This document shows, one piece after another, positions 42,754-51,766 of a stretch of 64,000 nt of DNA. Both the position numbers and the translations under genes were made by a program. The stretch spans positions 4,923,501 through 4,987,500 of the forward strand of contig NZ_CP072827.1 of the NCBI RefSeq assembly GCF_017916255.1. The letters are read 5' to 3'. Positions within the stretch are counted from its first letter, which is position 1. Every line of letters begins with the position of its first letter. Under the pieces are notes generated by a model. That model was not told where the DNA came from. It was given only the letters and a program-made list of their open reading frames with translations, and did no database searches. Source of the stretch: Streptomyces mobaraensis NBRC 13819 = DSM 40847 (GTDB lineage: Bacteria; Actinomycetota; Actinomycetes; Streptomycetales; Streptomycetaceae).

Positions 42754-44273
42754 GCGCCGTCCTCGGGGCTGTCACCTTCGGAACCCTCGGAACCCTTGGA
42801 CCCCTTGGCGTCCTCGGACCCCTTGGAGCCGGCCGAGCCCTCGGAGCCCTCGGAGCCCTTCCCCAGATCCGGCTTGCCCTGGCCGCCGCCCCCGGCGGCC
42901 TCGCCGAGCATCTTGTCGAGCTCGGAGAAGTCCAGGTGCTCGCGGTGGACGAAACCGTCCGGGTCGTCCAGGTCCCCGGCGGTCGGCAGCATGTCCGGGT
43001 GCTCCCACAGCGCGTCGCGGCCATCGGCGCCGCGCGCGTCGGTGAGGGAGGCCCACAGCCGCGACGCGTCGCGCAGCCGGCGCGGACGGAGCTCCAGGCC
43101 GATCAGCGTGGCGAAGGTCTGCTCGGCGGGACCGCCGGTCGCCCGGCGGCGGCGCAGCGTCTCCCGCAGCGCCCCGGCGGACGGCAGGTGCGGCGCCGCG
43201 GCGGCGTGCACGACCGCGTCCACCCAGCCCTCGACCAGCGCCAGCGCGGTCTCCAGCCGGGCCAGGGCCGCCTTCTGCTCCGGCGAGTCCTCCGGCTGGA
43301 ACATGCCCTGCTGGAGCGCCTCCTGCATCTCTTCGGGGCGCGTGGGGTCGAGCCGGCCGACGACGTCCTCCAGCTTGGAGGTGTCCACCTTGATGCCCCG
43401 GGCGTAGCCCTCGACGGCGCCGAAGAGGTGCGAGCGCAGCCACGGCACGTGCGCGAACAGGCGCTGGTGGGCGGCCTCGCGCAGCGCCAGGTACAGGCGC
43501 ACCTCCTCCTGCGGCACCCCGAGACCGGCGCCGAACGCCTCGACGTTCACGGGCAGCAGGGCCGCCTTGCCGGCCGGGCCCAGCGGCAGACCGATGTCGG
43601 TGGAGCCCACGACCTCGCCCGCCAGCACGCCGACGGCCTGGCCGATCTGCGTACCGAACATGGCGCCGCCCATACTGCGCATCATGCCCAGCAGCGGGCC
43701 TGCCATGGCCTGCATCTCCTCGGGCAGCACGTCGCCCATGGCGGAGCCGACGCGCTCGGCGACCGGGTCGACCAGCTCCCGCCACACCGGCAGGGTCGCC
43801 TCGACCCACTCCGCGCGGCTCCACGCCACGGCGGTGCCGGAGCCCGACGGGAGCGAGGTCACGCCGTCCAGCCAGAGGTCGGCCAGCCGGACGGCCTCCT
43901 CGACCGCGGCCCGCTCGCCGGCCGAGACGCTGGCGTCCTTGGAGCCGTCGGCGGTGCCCTGGGCGACGGTCTGCCGCGCGATGTCCTTGGCCATGTCCCA
44001 GTTCACCGGGCCGCCCTCGTACGAGAGCATCTGGCCGAGCTGCTGGAAGGCGGCGCCCAGGTCGCCGGGGTTCATGCCCCCGAAGGCCGGGTTCCCGCCG
44101 CCGCCGAACAGCGCGGCGAAGGGATTGTCCGCGCCGCCCGCTCCGGAACCGAATCCGAACGGGTTCGCCGGACCCTGGCCACGGCCACCCTGGTCACCGC
44201 CCTTCTTCTTGCCGTTGTCGCCGTCCTCCGGCTCCTCCGGCGGAAGATTGAATCCGAATGGGGTGTCACTCAC
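42750..44273 (-). CDS. Zincin-like DUF2342 protein
   Basis: A 507-aa protein of the actinobacterial DUF2342/zincin_2 family. The core (about 75-420) contains PVNWDMAKDIARQTVAQ, LPVNVEAFGAGLGVPQEEVRLYLALREAAHQRLF and EGWVDAVVHAAAAPHLP; the AAHQRLF and neighbouring helices form the putative metal site, which lacks a textbook HExxH. The N-terminus is Gly/Asn/Phe-rich; the C-terminal tail is a Gly-Ser-Glu/Lys repeat (about 475-500). It is followed by a coupled Nudix gene. The homologue in mycobacteria lies in the same whiB7-proximal cluster. Proteolysis has not been shown as far as I know. Confidence 0.8.
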   Translation of the reverse strand: MSDTPFGFNLPPEEPEDGDNGKKKGGDQGGRGQGPANPFGFGSGAGGADNPFAALFGGGGNPAFGGMNPGDLGAAFQQLGQMLSYEGGPVNWDMAKDIARQTVAQGTADGSKDASVSAGERAAVEEAVRLADLWLDGVTSLPSGSGTAVAWSRAEWVEATLPVWRELVDPVAERVGSAMGDVLPEEMQAMAGPLLGMMRSMGGAMFGTQIGQAVGVLAGEVVGSTDIGLPLGPAGKAALLPVNVEAFGAGLGVPQEEVRLYLALREAAHQRLFAHVPWLRSHLFGAVEGYARGIKVDTSKLEDVVGRLDPTRPEEMQEALQQGMFQPEDSPEQKAALARLETALALVEGWVDAVVHAAAAPHLPSAGALRETLRRRRATGGPAEQTFATLIGLELRPRRLRDASRLWASLTDARGADGRDALWEHPDMLPTAGDLDDPDGFVHREHLDFSELDKMLGEAAGGGGQGKPDLGKGSEGSEGSAGSKGSEDAKGSKGSEGSEGDSPEDGA

Positions 44274-44476
44274 GGGTTTCCTCGGCTCCTAGGGCCGCCG
44301 GCGATGGCCGACGGCGAATGCCCGACAACACCACCCAGCGTAGACACCTCCCCGGTATCGGGGCTTGGTGCTCCACCGGCTCGGGGCCTGCGGCAGGATG
44401 GACGTCACCTGGTACGTACGGGTCATGACACAGGTGATGACACATACGTACTGAAGACAACCGCTGGAGACGCCCG

Positions 44477-45601
44477 GTGAGTTCCCCCGACCGAGAAGTT
44501 CGCGCAGCGCGAAACGGTTCCGCGCGAGACAGTACGAGCCCGACCGGCCGACGGCCCGTGGTCGCGGTCACCGGCGCCGCCCGCGGCGTCGGTGCGCTGC
44601 TCACCCGGCGGCTCGCCGCGTCCGAGGAGGTCAAGCACGTCCTCGCCATCGACGAGCGCCGCGGCGACGTCAGCGAGGCGCAGTGGCACGTCCTGGACGT
44701 CCGCGACCCGGCGATCGCGGAGAAGCTGCGGGGCGCCGACGTCGTCGTCCACCTCGCGCTCGACCTGGACCTGGAGACCGACCCGGCCGCCCGCACCGCC
44801 TACAACGTGCGCGGCACCCAGACCGTGCTGACGGCCGCCGCCGCGGCCGGGGTGCACCGCGTGGTGCTGTGCACGTCGGCGATGGTCTACGGCGCGCACC
44901 CCGACAACGACGTGCCCCTCGACGAGGACGCCGAGCTGCGGGCGACCGCCGAGGCCACCGGCGTCGGCGATCTGCTGGAGATCGAGCGGCTGGCCCGCCG
45001 CGCGCCCCGCGCGCACCCGGGGCTCAACGTCACCGTGCTGCGGCCGGCCGTCCTCGTCGGCGGCACGGATACGGCTCTGACCCGTTACTTCGAGTCGCCG
45101 CGGCTGCTGGTGGTGGCCGGGTCCCGGCCGGTGTGGCAGTTCTGCCACGTGGAGGACCTGGTGAGCGCCCTGGAGTTCGCCGCCCTGGAGAAGGCCGAGG
45201 GCGAGCTGGCGGTGGGCTGCGACGGCTGGCTGGAGCAGGAGGAGGTCGAGGAGCTCACCGGCATCCGGCGCATGGAGCTGCCGTCGGCCGTGGCGCTGGG
45301 GGCGGCCTCGCGGCTGCACCGCCTGGGCCTGACGCCGTCCCCCGCGGGCGACCTCGAGTACACGATGCACCCCTGGGTGGTCAGCGGCCACCGGCTGCAC
45401 GCCGCCGGCTGGCGGCCGCGCTGGACCAACGAGGAGGTCCTGGCCGAACTGCTGGAGGAGGTCGCCGGACGGCACACGGTCGCCGGCCGGCGGCTCGGCC
45501 GCAAGGACGCGACGGCGGCCGGCGCCGCCGGTGCCACCGTGGCGCTGCTGGGCACGGCGGCGCTGGTCCGGCGGGCGCGCAAGGCCCGGCGGCGGGTGTA
45601 G
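44477..45601 (+). CDS. NAD-dependent epimerase/SDR-family protein
   Basis: A 374-aa extended SDR. The Rossmann motif VTGAARGVGALL is near residues 31-42. STAMVYG-like CTSAMVYGAHPDND marks the active-site strand, but the YxxxK lysine is not obvious in the following helix. The C-terminus ends with a hydrophobic segment (AAGAAGATVALLGTAALV) and a basic tail, suggesting membrane anchoring. It is divergent from the DUF2342 gene. A long-standing actinobacterial gene in this position; substrate unknown, perhaps a lipid or polyprenyl-linked sugar. Confidence 0.75.
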   Translation: MSSPDREVRAARNGSARDSTSPTGRRPVVAVTGAARGVGALLTRRLAASEEVKHVLAIDERRGDVSEAQWHVLDVRDPAIAEKLRGADVVVHLALDLDLETDPAARTAYNVRGTQTVLTAAAAAGVHRVVLCTSAMVYGAHPDNDVPLDEDAELRATAEATGVGDLLEIERLARRAPRAHPGLNVTVLRPAVLVGGTDTALTRYFESPRLLVVAGSRPVWQFCHVEDLVSALEFAALEKAEGELAVGCDGWLEQEEVEELTGIRRMELPSAVALGAASRLHRLGLTPSPAGDLEYTMHPWVVSGHRLHAAGWRPRWTNEEVLAELLEEVAGRHTVAGRRLGRKDATAAGAAGATVALLGTAALVRRARKARRRV

Positions 45602-45621
45602 CGGGTCTGTGCCGGTACGCG

Positions 45622-45648
45622 CCGGCGCCCTCCGGGAGCGGGCGCCGG
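45622..45648 (+). terminator. Terminator-like hairpin after the SDR gene
   Basis: CCGGCGCCC (45622-45630) pairs with GGGCGCCGG (45640-45648) around a 9-base loop. No U-run follows. Confidence 0.5.
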
Positions 45649-45707
45649 TACGAATATCGCGGCCCGGCCCGGCCGGAGAGCGGGCGGCGTACGGCACGAT
45701 GGGGCGC

Positions 45708-46172
45708 ATGTCCCGTACGTACGAAGATCCCTCCGGGCCCGCCGTCCCCGATCCGGGCCCCCTGCGTCTCGTGGCGATCCGCGAGACCCCGCTCTCCCTG
45801 GACGAGGTCTTCGCCGCGGTGGGCGACCCCGCCGCCGGCGGCACCGCGCTCTTCGTGGGCACGGTGCGCGATCACGACGGCGGGGCCTCGGTCGCCGGGC
45901 TCGGCTACTCGGCGCACCCCACGGCCGAGGAGGCGCTGCGGCGGGTCGCCGAGAAGGTGGCGGCGGACTTCCCGGTGCGGGCGCTGGCCGCGGTGCACCG
46001 GGTCGGCGAGCTGACCATCGGGGATCTGGCCGTCGTCGTCGCCGTCTCCTGCCCGCACCGCGCGGAGGCGTTCGGGGCCTGCCGCCGCCTCATCGACGAC
46101 CTCAAGCGCGAGGTGCCGATCTGGAAGCACCAGGTCTTCTCCGACGGAACCGAAGAATGGGTCGGCGCGTAG
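45708..46172 (+). CDS. moaE: Molybdopterin synthase catalytic subunit MoaE
   Basis: The large subunit of molybdopterin synthase, 154 aa, which builds the dithiolene of molybdopterin with sulfur from MoaD. Conserved segments: ALFVGTVRDHD, GLGYSAHPTAEE, HRVGELTIGDLAVVVAVSCPHR and the catalytic lysine in PIWKHQVFSDG. An in-frame ATG at 45699 is a possible alternative start. No other moa gene is adjacent. The sulfur carrier activator MoeZ is encoded about 38 kb upstream in this window. Confidence 0.92.
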   Translation: MSRTYEDPSGPAVPDPGPLRLVAIRETPLSLDEVFAAVGDPAAGGTALFVGTVRDHDGGASVAGLGYSAHPTAEEALRRVAEKVAADFPVRALAAVHRVGELTIGDLAVVVAVSCPHRAEAFGACRRLIDDLKREVPIWKHQVFSDGTEEWVGA

Positions 46173-46352
46173 CGCCGTCGTCGAGGGGTGGTGGTCGGGT
46201 GACGGGTGGGCGGGTCGGCGCGCGGAGGGGGCGCCAGGTGCCCGGAACGGGCCACCCGAGTTGCGTAACCGCCGCCCTGACGTGAGCGTTGAGACGGCAG
46301 ACGATTAATGTGCTCATCGTAAGTCGCGAGGAGTAAGAGGTCGGAGGCCGTT

Positions 46353-46523
46353 ATGGCGGCGCTCGCTTGGTTGCTGATCCCGGTTGCCGCGGCCGTGGCC
46401 GCCGCCCTGTGGGGAAGCTGGGCGGCCCGGAACCGCAAGGCAGGCGATGTCTCCGAGCTCGCGGGATACGCGAAGTTCCGCGAGGCGATGGAGCGTTCGG
46501 ACTCCGGGGCCGGATCCGCTTAA
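46353..46523 (+). CDS. Small single-pass membrane protein (56 aa)
   Basis: ATG 46353 is preceded by GGAGG 5 bases upstream. The peptide has one membrane span (about 4-24: LAWLLIPVAAAVAAALWGSW), then a basic turn (ARNRK) and a charged cytoplasmic tail with a helix (ELAGYAKFREAMERS). It stops at TAA, rare in this genome. It lies 119 bases before the PDZ-Lon protease gene. No family name is known to me, but the topology and RBS strongly suggest a real gene. Confidence 0.7.
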   Translation: MAALAWLLIPVAAAVAAALWGSWAARNRKAGDVSELAGYAKFREAMERSDSGAGSA

Positions 46524-46642
46524 CGCGGATCCGCAGGGCTCGGGGGCCGGAATCCCGCGTGACGTGGGCCCCGGCAGGCACTTCTGCCCCGTACGGACCG
46601 CCCCGGAAGTGGACTGTCAGACCTGTCCCGTACTGTCGTTCC

Positions 46643-47731
46643 ATGCCCCGCCGCACTGCGACGATGCTCGCCTCCCTGCTGACCCTGATCGCGCTGCTCT
46701 GCGTCGGCGTGCTGATCCCCGTGCCGTACGCGGAGATGTCGCCGGGGCCGACGGTGAACACCCTGGGCGACCACGACGGGGAGCCGGTGCTCCAGATCTC
46801 GGGGCACAAGACGTATCCGACCAGTGGGCACCTCAACATGACCACGGTCCGGGTCACCGGCTCGCAGTACCGGATGAACATGATCGAGGCGGTCTACGGC
46901 TGGCTGGACCACGACAAGCTGGTGGTCCCGCACAGCACGCTCTACCCGGACGACAAGTCCCCGGACCAGCTCAACCAGGAGACCGCCGAGGAGTTCAGCC
47001 AGTCCCAGGAGAGCGCCAAGGTGGCGGCGCTCAAGCAGCTGGACATCCCCGTCCCCACGCGGGTCGTGGTCTCCTCCGTCGTCAAGGCGAGCCCCGCCGA
47101 GGGCGCCTTGCACGCGGGCGACGTGATCAAGGCGGTGGACGGCTCGGAGGTCCGGCAGCCCGGCGACGTCGCGAAGTTCGTCACCCGGCACAAGCCCGGC
47201 GAGAAGGTCGCCTTCACGGTCGTCCCGGCCAAGGAGGCCGCCGCCGCGGAGAAGGAGAAGCGGCAGCCGCGCGGGACGGAGTCCGTCACCGTGGTGACGC
47301 GGGAGGCGCCCGGTGACAAGCGGGCCATCGTCGGCATCCAGGCGGGCACGGCGCACACCTTCCCGTTCCCGATCAACATCAAGCTGGCCGACGTCGGCGG
47401 GCCGAGCGCCGGCCTCATGTTCGCCCTGGGGATAGTCGACAAGTTGACACCGGACGACCTGACCGGCGGGAAGTTCGTCGCCGGCACCGGGACGATCGAC
47501 GACGACGGCAAGGTCGGGCCGATCGGCGGCATCGAGATGAAGACGGTCGGCGCCCGGAACAAGGGGGCCCGGTTCTTCCTGACCCCCAAGGACAACTGCG
47601 CGGCCGCCGCCAAGGACACCCCGTCCGGGCTGACGCTCGTCAAGGTCGAGACGATAGGCGACGCGCTGAAGTCCCTGGAGAAGATCCGCAAGGGGGACGC
47701 GGCCGGCCTGCCGCGCTGCACGGCAGGCTAG
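46643..47731 (+). CDS. Membrane-anchored PDZ-Lon (S16) protease
   Basis: A 362-aa protein with an N-terminal span (about 8-27), a PDZ domain (about 140-200: VVSSVVKASPAEGALHAGDV) and a C-terminal Lon-type protease domain. The catalytic dyad is Ser255 in GGPSAG and Lys300 in GGIEMKT, 45 residues apart as in Lon. The protease would face the outside. TACTGT lies 6 bases before ATG 46643, so the transcript is probably leaderless. The mycobacterial homologue is in the same conserved cluster with the DUF2342 and UPF0182 genes. Substrates unknown. Confidence 0.88.
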   Translation: MPRRTATMLASLLTLIALLCVGVLIPVPYAEMSPGPTVNTLGDHDGEPVLQISGHKTYPTSGHLNMTTVRVTGSQYRMNMIEAVYGWLDHDKLVVPHSTLYPDDKSPDQLNQETAEEFSQSQESAKVAALKQLDIPVPTRVVVSSVVKASPAEGALHAGDVIKAVDGSEVRQPGDVAKFVTRHKPGEKVAFTVVPAKEAAAAEKEKRQPRGTESVTVVTREAPGDKRAIVGIQAGTAHTFPFPINIKLADVGGPSAGLMFALGIVDKLTPDDLTGGKFVAGTGTIDDDGKVGPIGGIEMKTVGARNKGARFFLTPKDNCAAAAKDTPSGLTLVKVETIGDALKSLEKIRKGDAAGLPRCTAG

Positions 47732-47762
47732 CCACCCCGTCCCGGAAGTCGCTCGGGGCGGC

Positions 47763-48359
47763 TCAGTCCGCGAAGGTCGCGGCCAGCGCCTCGGCCAGCC
47801 CGGGCACCAGGTCGGGGCCGGTGAGCACCTCGGTCGGCGAGTCCTTCTCGCGCAGCCGGACGGCGGACTCCCGGGCCCCGTCCCGCAGTACGGCGACCGT
47901 CATCCGCACCTCCTGCCGCTCCGGGTGCTTGGCGACCCACTTGGCGAGCTGCTTCTCGCTCATCCCGTGGGGCACGGACCCCTCGGCGGACGGCGGGAGC
48001 ATCAGCCGCTCCACGGTCAGGGCGCAGCCCGTCACCGCGGACGGCCAGGCGATGGTGGCGAGGAACTCGTCGAGGGCGGTGCCCGCGGGCAGTTCGTCCT
48101 GCTCGATGGGCGTGTAGGAGGGGACGGACGCGCCGGGGGCCGCGTCGTCGAGGCCGAGCTGGGCGGCCAGGGCGGGCTCCTGTGTGCGGAGCTTCGCGGT
48201 GTCGACGAGGGCGAAGAGCCGGGCGGGCTGGTCCCAGCCGAGGCCGGAGGCGTACTCGTCGATCTCGAGGACGGCGCGGGTCAGCGGGCTGGCGGCCATC
48301 GGGGGCGTGCCCGCTTCGGGGCGATCGGGGTGGCTCGGGGAGCCGGCGTTGCTGGACAT
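47763..48359 (-). CDS. PPA1309-family protein, unknown
   Basis: A 198-aa soluble actinobacterial protein. Recognisable stretches are [29 protein letters not shown] near the start and the acidic centre [22 protein letters not shown], with [30 protein letters not shown] towards the end. No catalytic motif or signal peptide. ATG 48359 is chosen. It converges with the PDZ-Lon gene and diverges from the UPF0182 gene, an arrangement typical of Streptomyces. Function unknown. Confidence 0.75.
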   Translation of the reverse strand: MSSNAGSPSHPDRPEAGTPPMAASPLTRAVLEIDEYASGLGWDQPARLFALVDTAKLRTQEPALAAQLGLDDAAPGASVPSYTPIEQDELPAGTALDEFLATIAWPSAVTGCALTVERLMLPPSAEGSVPHGMSEKQLAKWVAKHPERQEVRMTVAVLRDGARESAVRLREKDSPTEVLTGPDLVPGLAEALAATFAD

Positions 48360-48490
48360 GCCCAATATCGTGCCCTGAGAGGGGCCGAAATCGGGAACCG
48401 AGTAAAGCCTCGGTAAGTTGCCACACTGGGTCCTACTATCGCCAGGGCCTGATCGACAGCTCCCTTACAGCGAACTTCGAGGTGCGCACC

Positions 48491-51391
48491 TTGGCTTTCC
48501 AGATGCCGGACCGCGGCGGAGGCCCGACAGGGCCACGGATCAGAGTCGGCCGACCGTCCCGGCGCGTCCGGACCCTGCTGATGACCCTGGGTGTGCTGGC
48601 TGCGCTGGCCATGCTCTTCGTCATGTTCGCGGGGTTCTGGACCGACTGGCTCTGGTACCGCTCGGTGCATTATTCGTCGGTCTTCACCACCACCCTCGGC
48701 ACCAAGATCGGCCTGTTCGCCGTCTTCGGCCTGCTGATGGCCGCGGCGGTGGGGTTCAACATCTGGCTGGCGCACCGGTTGCGCCCGCCGCTGAGCGCGA
48801 TGTCGGCCGAGCAGCAGAGTCTCGACCGCTACCGGATGAGCATCGCGCCGTACAAGAAGTGGGTGCTGCTGGCGGTCACCGCGCTGGTCGGCCTGGTGGC
48901 GGGCGCCTCCGCGGCCGGGCAGTGGCGCACCTGGCTCCAGTGGGTCAACGGCGTCTCCTTCCACCAGAAGGACCCGCAGTTCCACAAGGACATCTCCTTC
49001 TACACGTTCGACCTCCCCTGGTACCGCTTCCTGCTGAGCTTCGGCTTCGCGGCGGCCGTGCTGTCGCTGATCGCGGCGGCCCTGGTGCACTACCTCTACG
49101 GCGGTCTGCGGCTGACCAGCCCGGGCCACCGGGCCACCGCGGCGGCCACCGGGCACCTGTCCGTGCTGCTGGGCCTGTTCGTCGCGCTCAAGGCCGTGGC
49201 GTACTGGCTGGACCGGTACGGGCTGGCCGTGAAGTCCAGCGGGCTGCGGTCGGCGGACGGCTGGACGGGTCTGCGCTACGTGGACGCCAACGCCTATCTG
49301 CCGGCCAAGACGATCCTCTTCATCATCGCCCTGATCTGCGCGGTGCTGTTCTTCGCGACGCTCTGGCGGCGCACCTGGCAGCTGCCGGTCATCGGCTTCG
49401 GCCTGATGGTGCTCTCGGCGATACTGATCGGCGGGCTCTACCCGGCCATCGTGCAGAAGTTCCAGGTCTCGCCGAACGAGCAGACCAAGGAAGCGCCGTA
49501 CATCGCCAAGAACATCAAGGCGACGCGGGCGGCGTACGGGATCGACGACACCAAGGTCGACGACCGGTATCCGGGCAAGAGCGACGCCGGCGGCAAGGAC
49601 AAGAACAAGCTGCGCGAGATGGCGAACTCCACCGCGAGCCTGCGGCTGCTGGACCCGAACATCGTCTCGCCGGCCTTCCAGCAGGAGCGCCAGGACCGCG
49701 GCTACTACCAGTTCCCGTCCACCCTGGACGTCGACCGCTACACGGTGCAGGGCAAGGAGCAGGACACCGTCATCGGCCTGCGTGAGCTCAACATCAAGGG
49801 CATTCCCGAGCGGAACTGGATCAACGACCACTTCAAGTACACGCACGGTTACGGCGCCGTGACGGCCAAGGGCACGTCCGTGCCCAAGGGCGGCGGCCCG
49901 GACTTCCAGTCGGACGCCGCCCTGGGCCCGTACGAGCCGCGTGTGTACTACGGGGAGAAGACCACCCAGTACTCCATCGTCGGCGGGCCGCAGAAGGAGA
50001 TCGACAAGCCCGGTGACGAGGGCAAGGAGAGCTTCGGCTACGACGGCAAGGGCGGCGTCGCGCTGTCCAACCCGGTCAACCGCGCGGCCTACGCCGTGGC
50101 GTTCGGCGAGCCGAAGATCCTCTACTCGGGCGCCATCGGCAAGGGCTCCAAGATCCTCTACAACCGGACGCCGAAGGAGCGCGTCGAGGCGGTGGCCCCC
50201 TGGCTGACCATCGACGGCGACGCCTACCCGGCCGTGGTGAACCACCGCATCCAGTGGATCGTGGACGCCTATACGACGACCAACGGCTATCCGTACGCCT
50301 CCCGCACCACACTGGGCGACACCACCACCGACTCGTTGACGACCGGTCAACGCGCCGTTGTCGCACAGCAGAACCAGGTCAACTACATCCGCAACTCGGT
50401 GAAGGCGACCGTCGACGCCTACGACGGCACGGTCAAGCTCTACCAGTGGGACACCGAGGACCCGGTGCTCAAGACCTGGATGAAGGCGTTCCCTGGGACG
50501 GTCAAGCCGAAGGGCGAGATCAGCACGGACCTGAAGGCGCATCTGCGCTACCCGCAGGACCTGTTCAAGGTCCAGCGCGAGCTGCTGGCCCGCTACCACG
50601 TCACCGACCCGGCGGCGTTCTACACGGGCAGCCAGCGCTGGCAGGTGCCGGACGACCCGACCAACAAGGGCAACGCGGTGCCGCCGTACTACCTGAGCAT
50701 GCGGATGCCGGACCAGAAGGACCAGACGTTCTCGCTGACGACGACCTTCACGCCCAAGAACCGCCCCAACCTGGGCGCGTTCATGGCGGTCGACGCGGAC
50801 GCGAAGAGCGACGGCTACGGCCGGATCAGAATCCTCGAGCCCAAGGGCGCGGTCTGGGGTCCGGAGCAGGCGCAGAGCAATTTCAACAGCAATTCGGATG
50901 TCGCCAGCCTGATCAGGCTTCTCAAGGGCGGTGATTCCGAGGTCGAGTACGGAAATCTGCTGACGGTGCCCCTGGACGGCGGTTTCCTGTACGTGGAACC
51001 CGTGTACGTCCGCGGCGCCAGGGCGAATTACCCGCTGTTGCGGAAGGTGCTCGTCAACTACGGCGAGAAGATCGCCTTCCGGGACACCCTCGGCGAGGCC
51101 CTGGACGAGGTCTTCGGCAAGCAGCAGGGCGAGACCGGCAAGCAGCCGCCGGACACCTCGCGTCCGTCCACCGCCAACCCCACGGTCAAGCAGGCGGTCA
51201 AGGACGCGCAGGACGCCTGGGCCGCCGGCCAGAAGGCGCTGGAGCAGAAGGACTTGGAGGCGTACGGCAAGGCGCAGAAGAGTCTGAAGGACGCCCTCGA
51301 CCGGCTGGCCAAGGCCGAGGAGGGGGCCGAGAAGAAGGCGGACGGCAAGCCCGCCGGCAAGCAGGACGAGGGGAAGCGGACCGACGGTTAG
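48491..51391 (+). CDS. UPF0182 large membrane protein
   Basis: A 966-aa protein of family UPF0182. Seven predicted spans occupy about residues 25-335 (for example [21 protein letters not shown] and [15 protein letters not shown]), followed by a large extracellular domain with [26 protein letters not shown] and [19 protein letters not shown]. The C-terminal tail (after about 890) is Ala/Lys/Glu-rich. I use TTG 48491, giving a MAFQMPD start as I recall for homologues, with GAGG 9 bases upstream; ATG 48503 is the alternative. A TACTAT -10 lies near 48434. Function unknown; envelope role likely. Confidence 0.85.
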   Translation: MAFQMPDRGGGPTGPRIRVGRPSRRVRTLLMTLGVLAALAMLFVMFAGFWTDWLWYRSVHYSSVFTTTLGTKIGLFAVFGLLMAAAVGFNIWLAHRLRPPLSAMSAEQQSLDRYRMSIAPYKKWVLLAVTALVGLVAGASAAGQWRTWLQWVNGVSFHQKDPQFHKDISFYTFDLPWYRFLLSFGFAAAVLSLIAAALVHYLYGGLRLTSPGHRATAAATGHLSVLLGLFVALKAVAYWLDRYGLAVKSSGLRSADGWTGLRYVDANAYLPAKTILFIIALICAVLFFATLWRRTWQLPVIGFGLMVLSAILIGGLYPAIVQKFQVSPNEQTKEAPYIAKNIKATRAAYGIDDTKVDDRYPGKSDAGGKDKNKLREMANSTASLRLLDPNIVSPAFQQERQDRGYYQFPSTLDVDRYTVQGKEQDTVIGLRELNIKGIPERNWINDHFKYTHGYGAVTAKGTSVPKGGGPDFQSDAALGPYEPRVYYGEKTTQYSIVGGPQKEIDKPGDEGKESFGYDGKGGVALSNPVNRAAYAVAFGEPKILYSGAIGKGSKILYNRTPKERVEAVAPWLTIDGDAYPAVVNHRIQWIVDAYTTTNGYPYASRTTLGDTTTDSLTTGQRAVVAQQNQVNYIRNSVKATVDAYDGTVKLYQWDTEDPVLKTWMKAFPGTVKPKGEISTDLKAHLRYPQDLFKVQRELLARYHVTDPAAFYTGSQRWQVPDDPTNKGNAVPPYYLSMRMPDQKDQTFSLTTTFTPKNRPNLGAFMAVDADAKSDGYGRIRILEPKGAVWGPEQAQSNFNSNSDVASLIRLLKGGDSEVEYGNLLTVPLDGGFLYVEPVYVRGARANYPLLRKVLVNYGEKIAFRDTLGEALDEVFGKQQGETGKQPPDTSRPSTANPTVKQAVKDAQDAWAAGQKALEQKDLEAYGKAQKSLKDALDRLAKAEEGAEKKADGKPAGKQDEGKRTDG

Positions 51392-51434
51392 CCGATGCCC
51401 CGCCCCGCGCCGTGGTACGGTTGTTCCACAACAG

Positions 51435-51508
51435 CGCGGGGTGGAGCAGCTCGGTAGCTCGCTGGGCTCATAACCCAGAGGTCGCAGGTTCAAATCCTGT
51501 CCCCGCTA
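51435..51508 (+). tRNA. Initiator tRNA-Met (CAT), copy 1
   Basis: A 74-nt cloverleaf without encoded CCA. The acceptor arms CGCGGGG/CCCCGCT leave position 1-72 unpaired (C-T), and the anticodon stem ends in three consecutive G-C pairs (GGG CTCATAA CCC), both initiator hallmarks. The T-loop is TTCAAAT. A strong terminator follows. Confidence 0.93.
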
Positions 51509-51513
51509 CTGAA

Positions 51514-51548
51514 GACAAGGCCCGGAGTTTCGAACTCCGGGCCTTGTC
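51514..51548 (+). terminator. Terminator after initiator tRNA copy 1
   Basis: GACAAGGCCCGGAGTT pairs perfectly with AACTCCGGGCCTTGTC around a TCG loop: a 16-bp stem. Confidence 0.85.
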
Positions 51549-51766
51549 GTGCGTTCGGGGCGGTGGTAGGGACCGCGCTCCATGGCCGGCCGGCGGGGGA
51601 CCACCGTTCGCATCCGGCGCCACGCTGGTCTGTGCGGGTTATGTGCGGGGCTTTTGATTAGAGTTTGGGGCATCGCTGTGTCGGGAAGTCGGGAAGTCGA
51701 CAAAACGCTGAAGTGACCTCACTGGCTGCGGCATTCCAGGTGTACACAGGTTGCGGGAGTGCGACG

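Noticed and set aside
48281..51493. 1070-codon minus-strand frame opposite the UPF0182 gene
   Set aside because: Mirror of a membrane protein gene with no motifs of its own.
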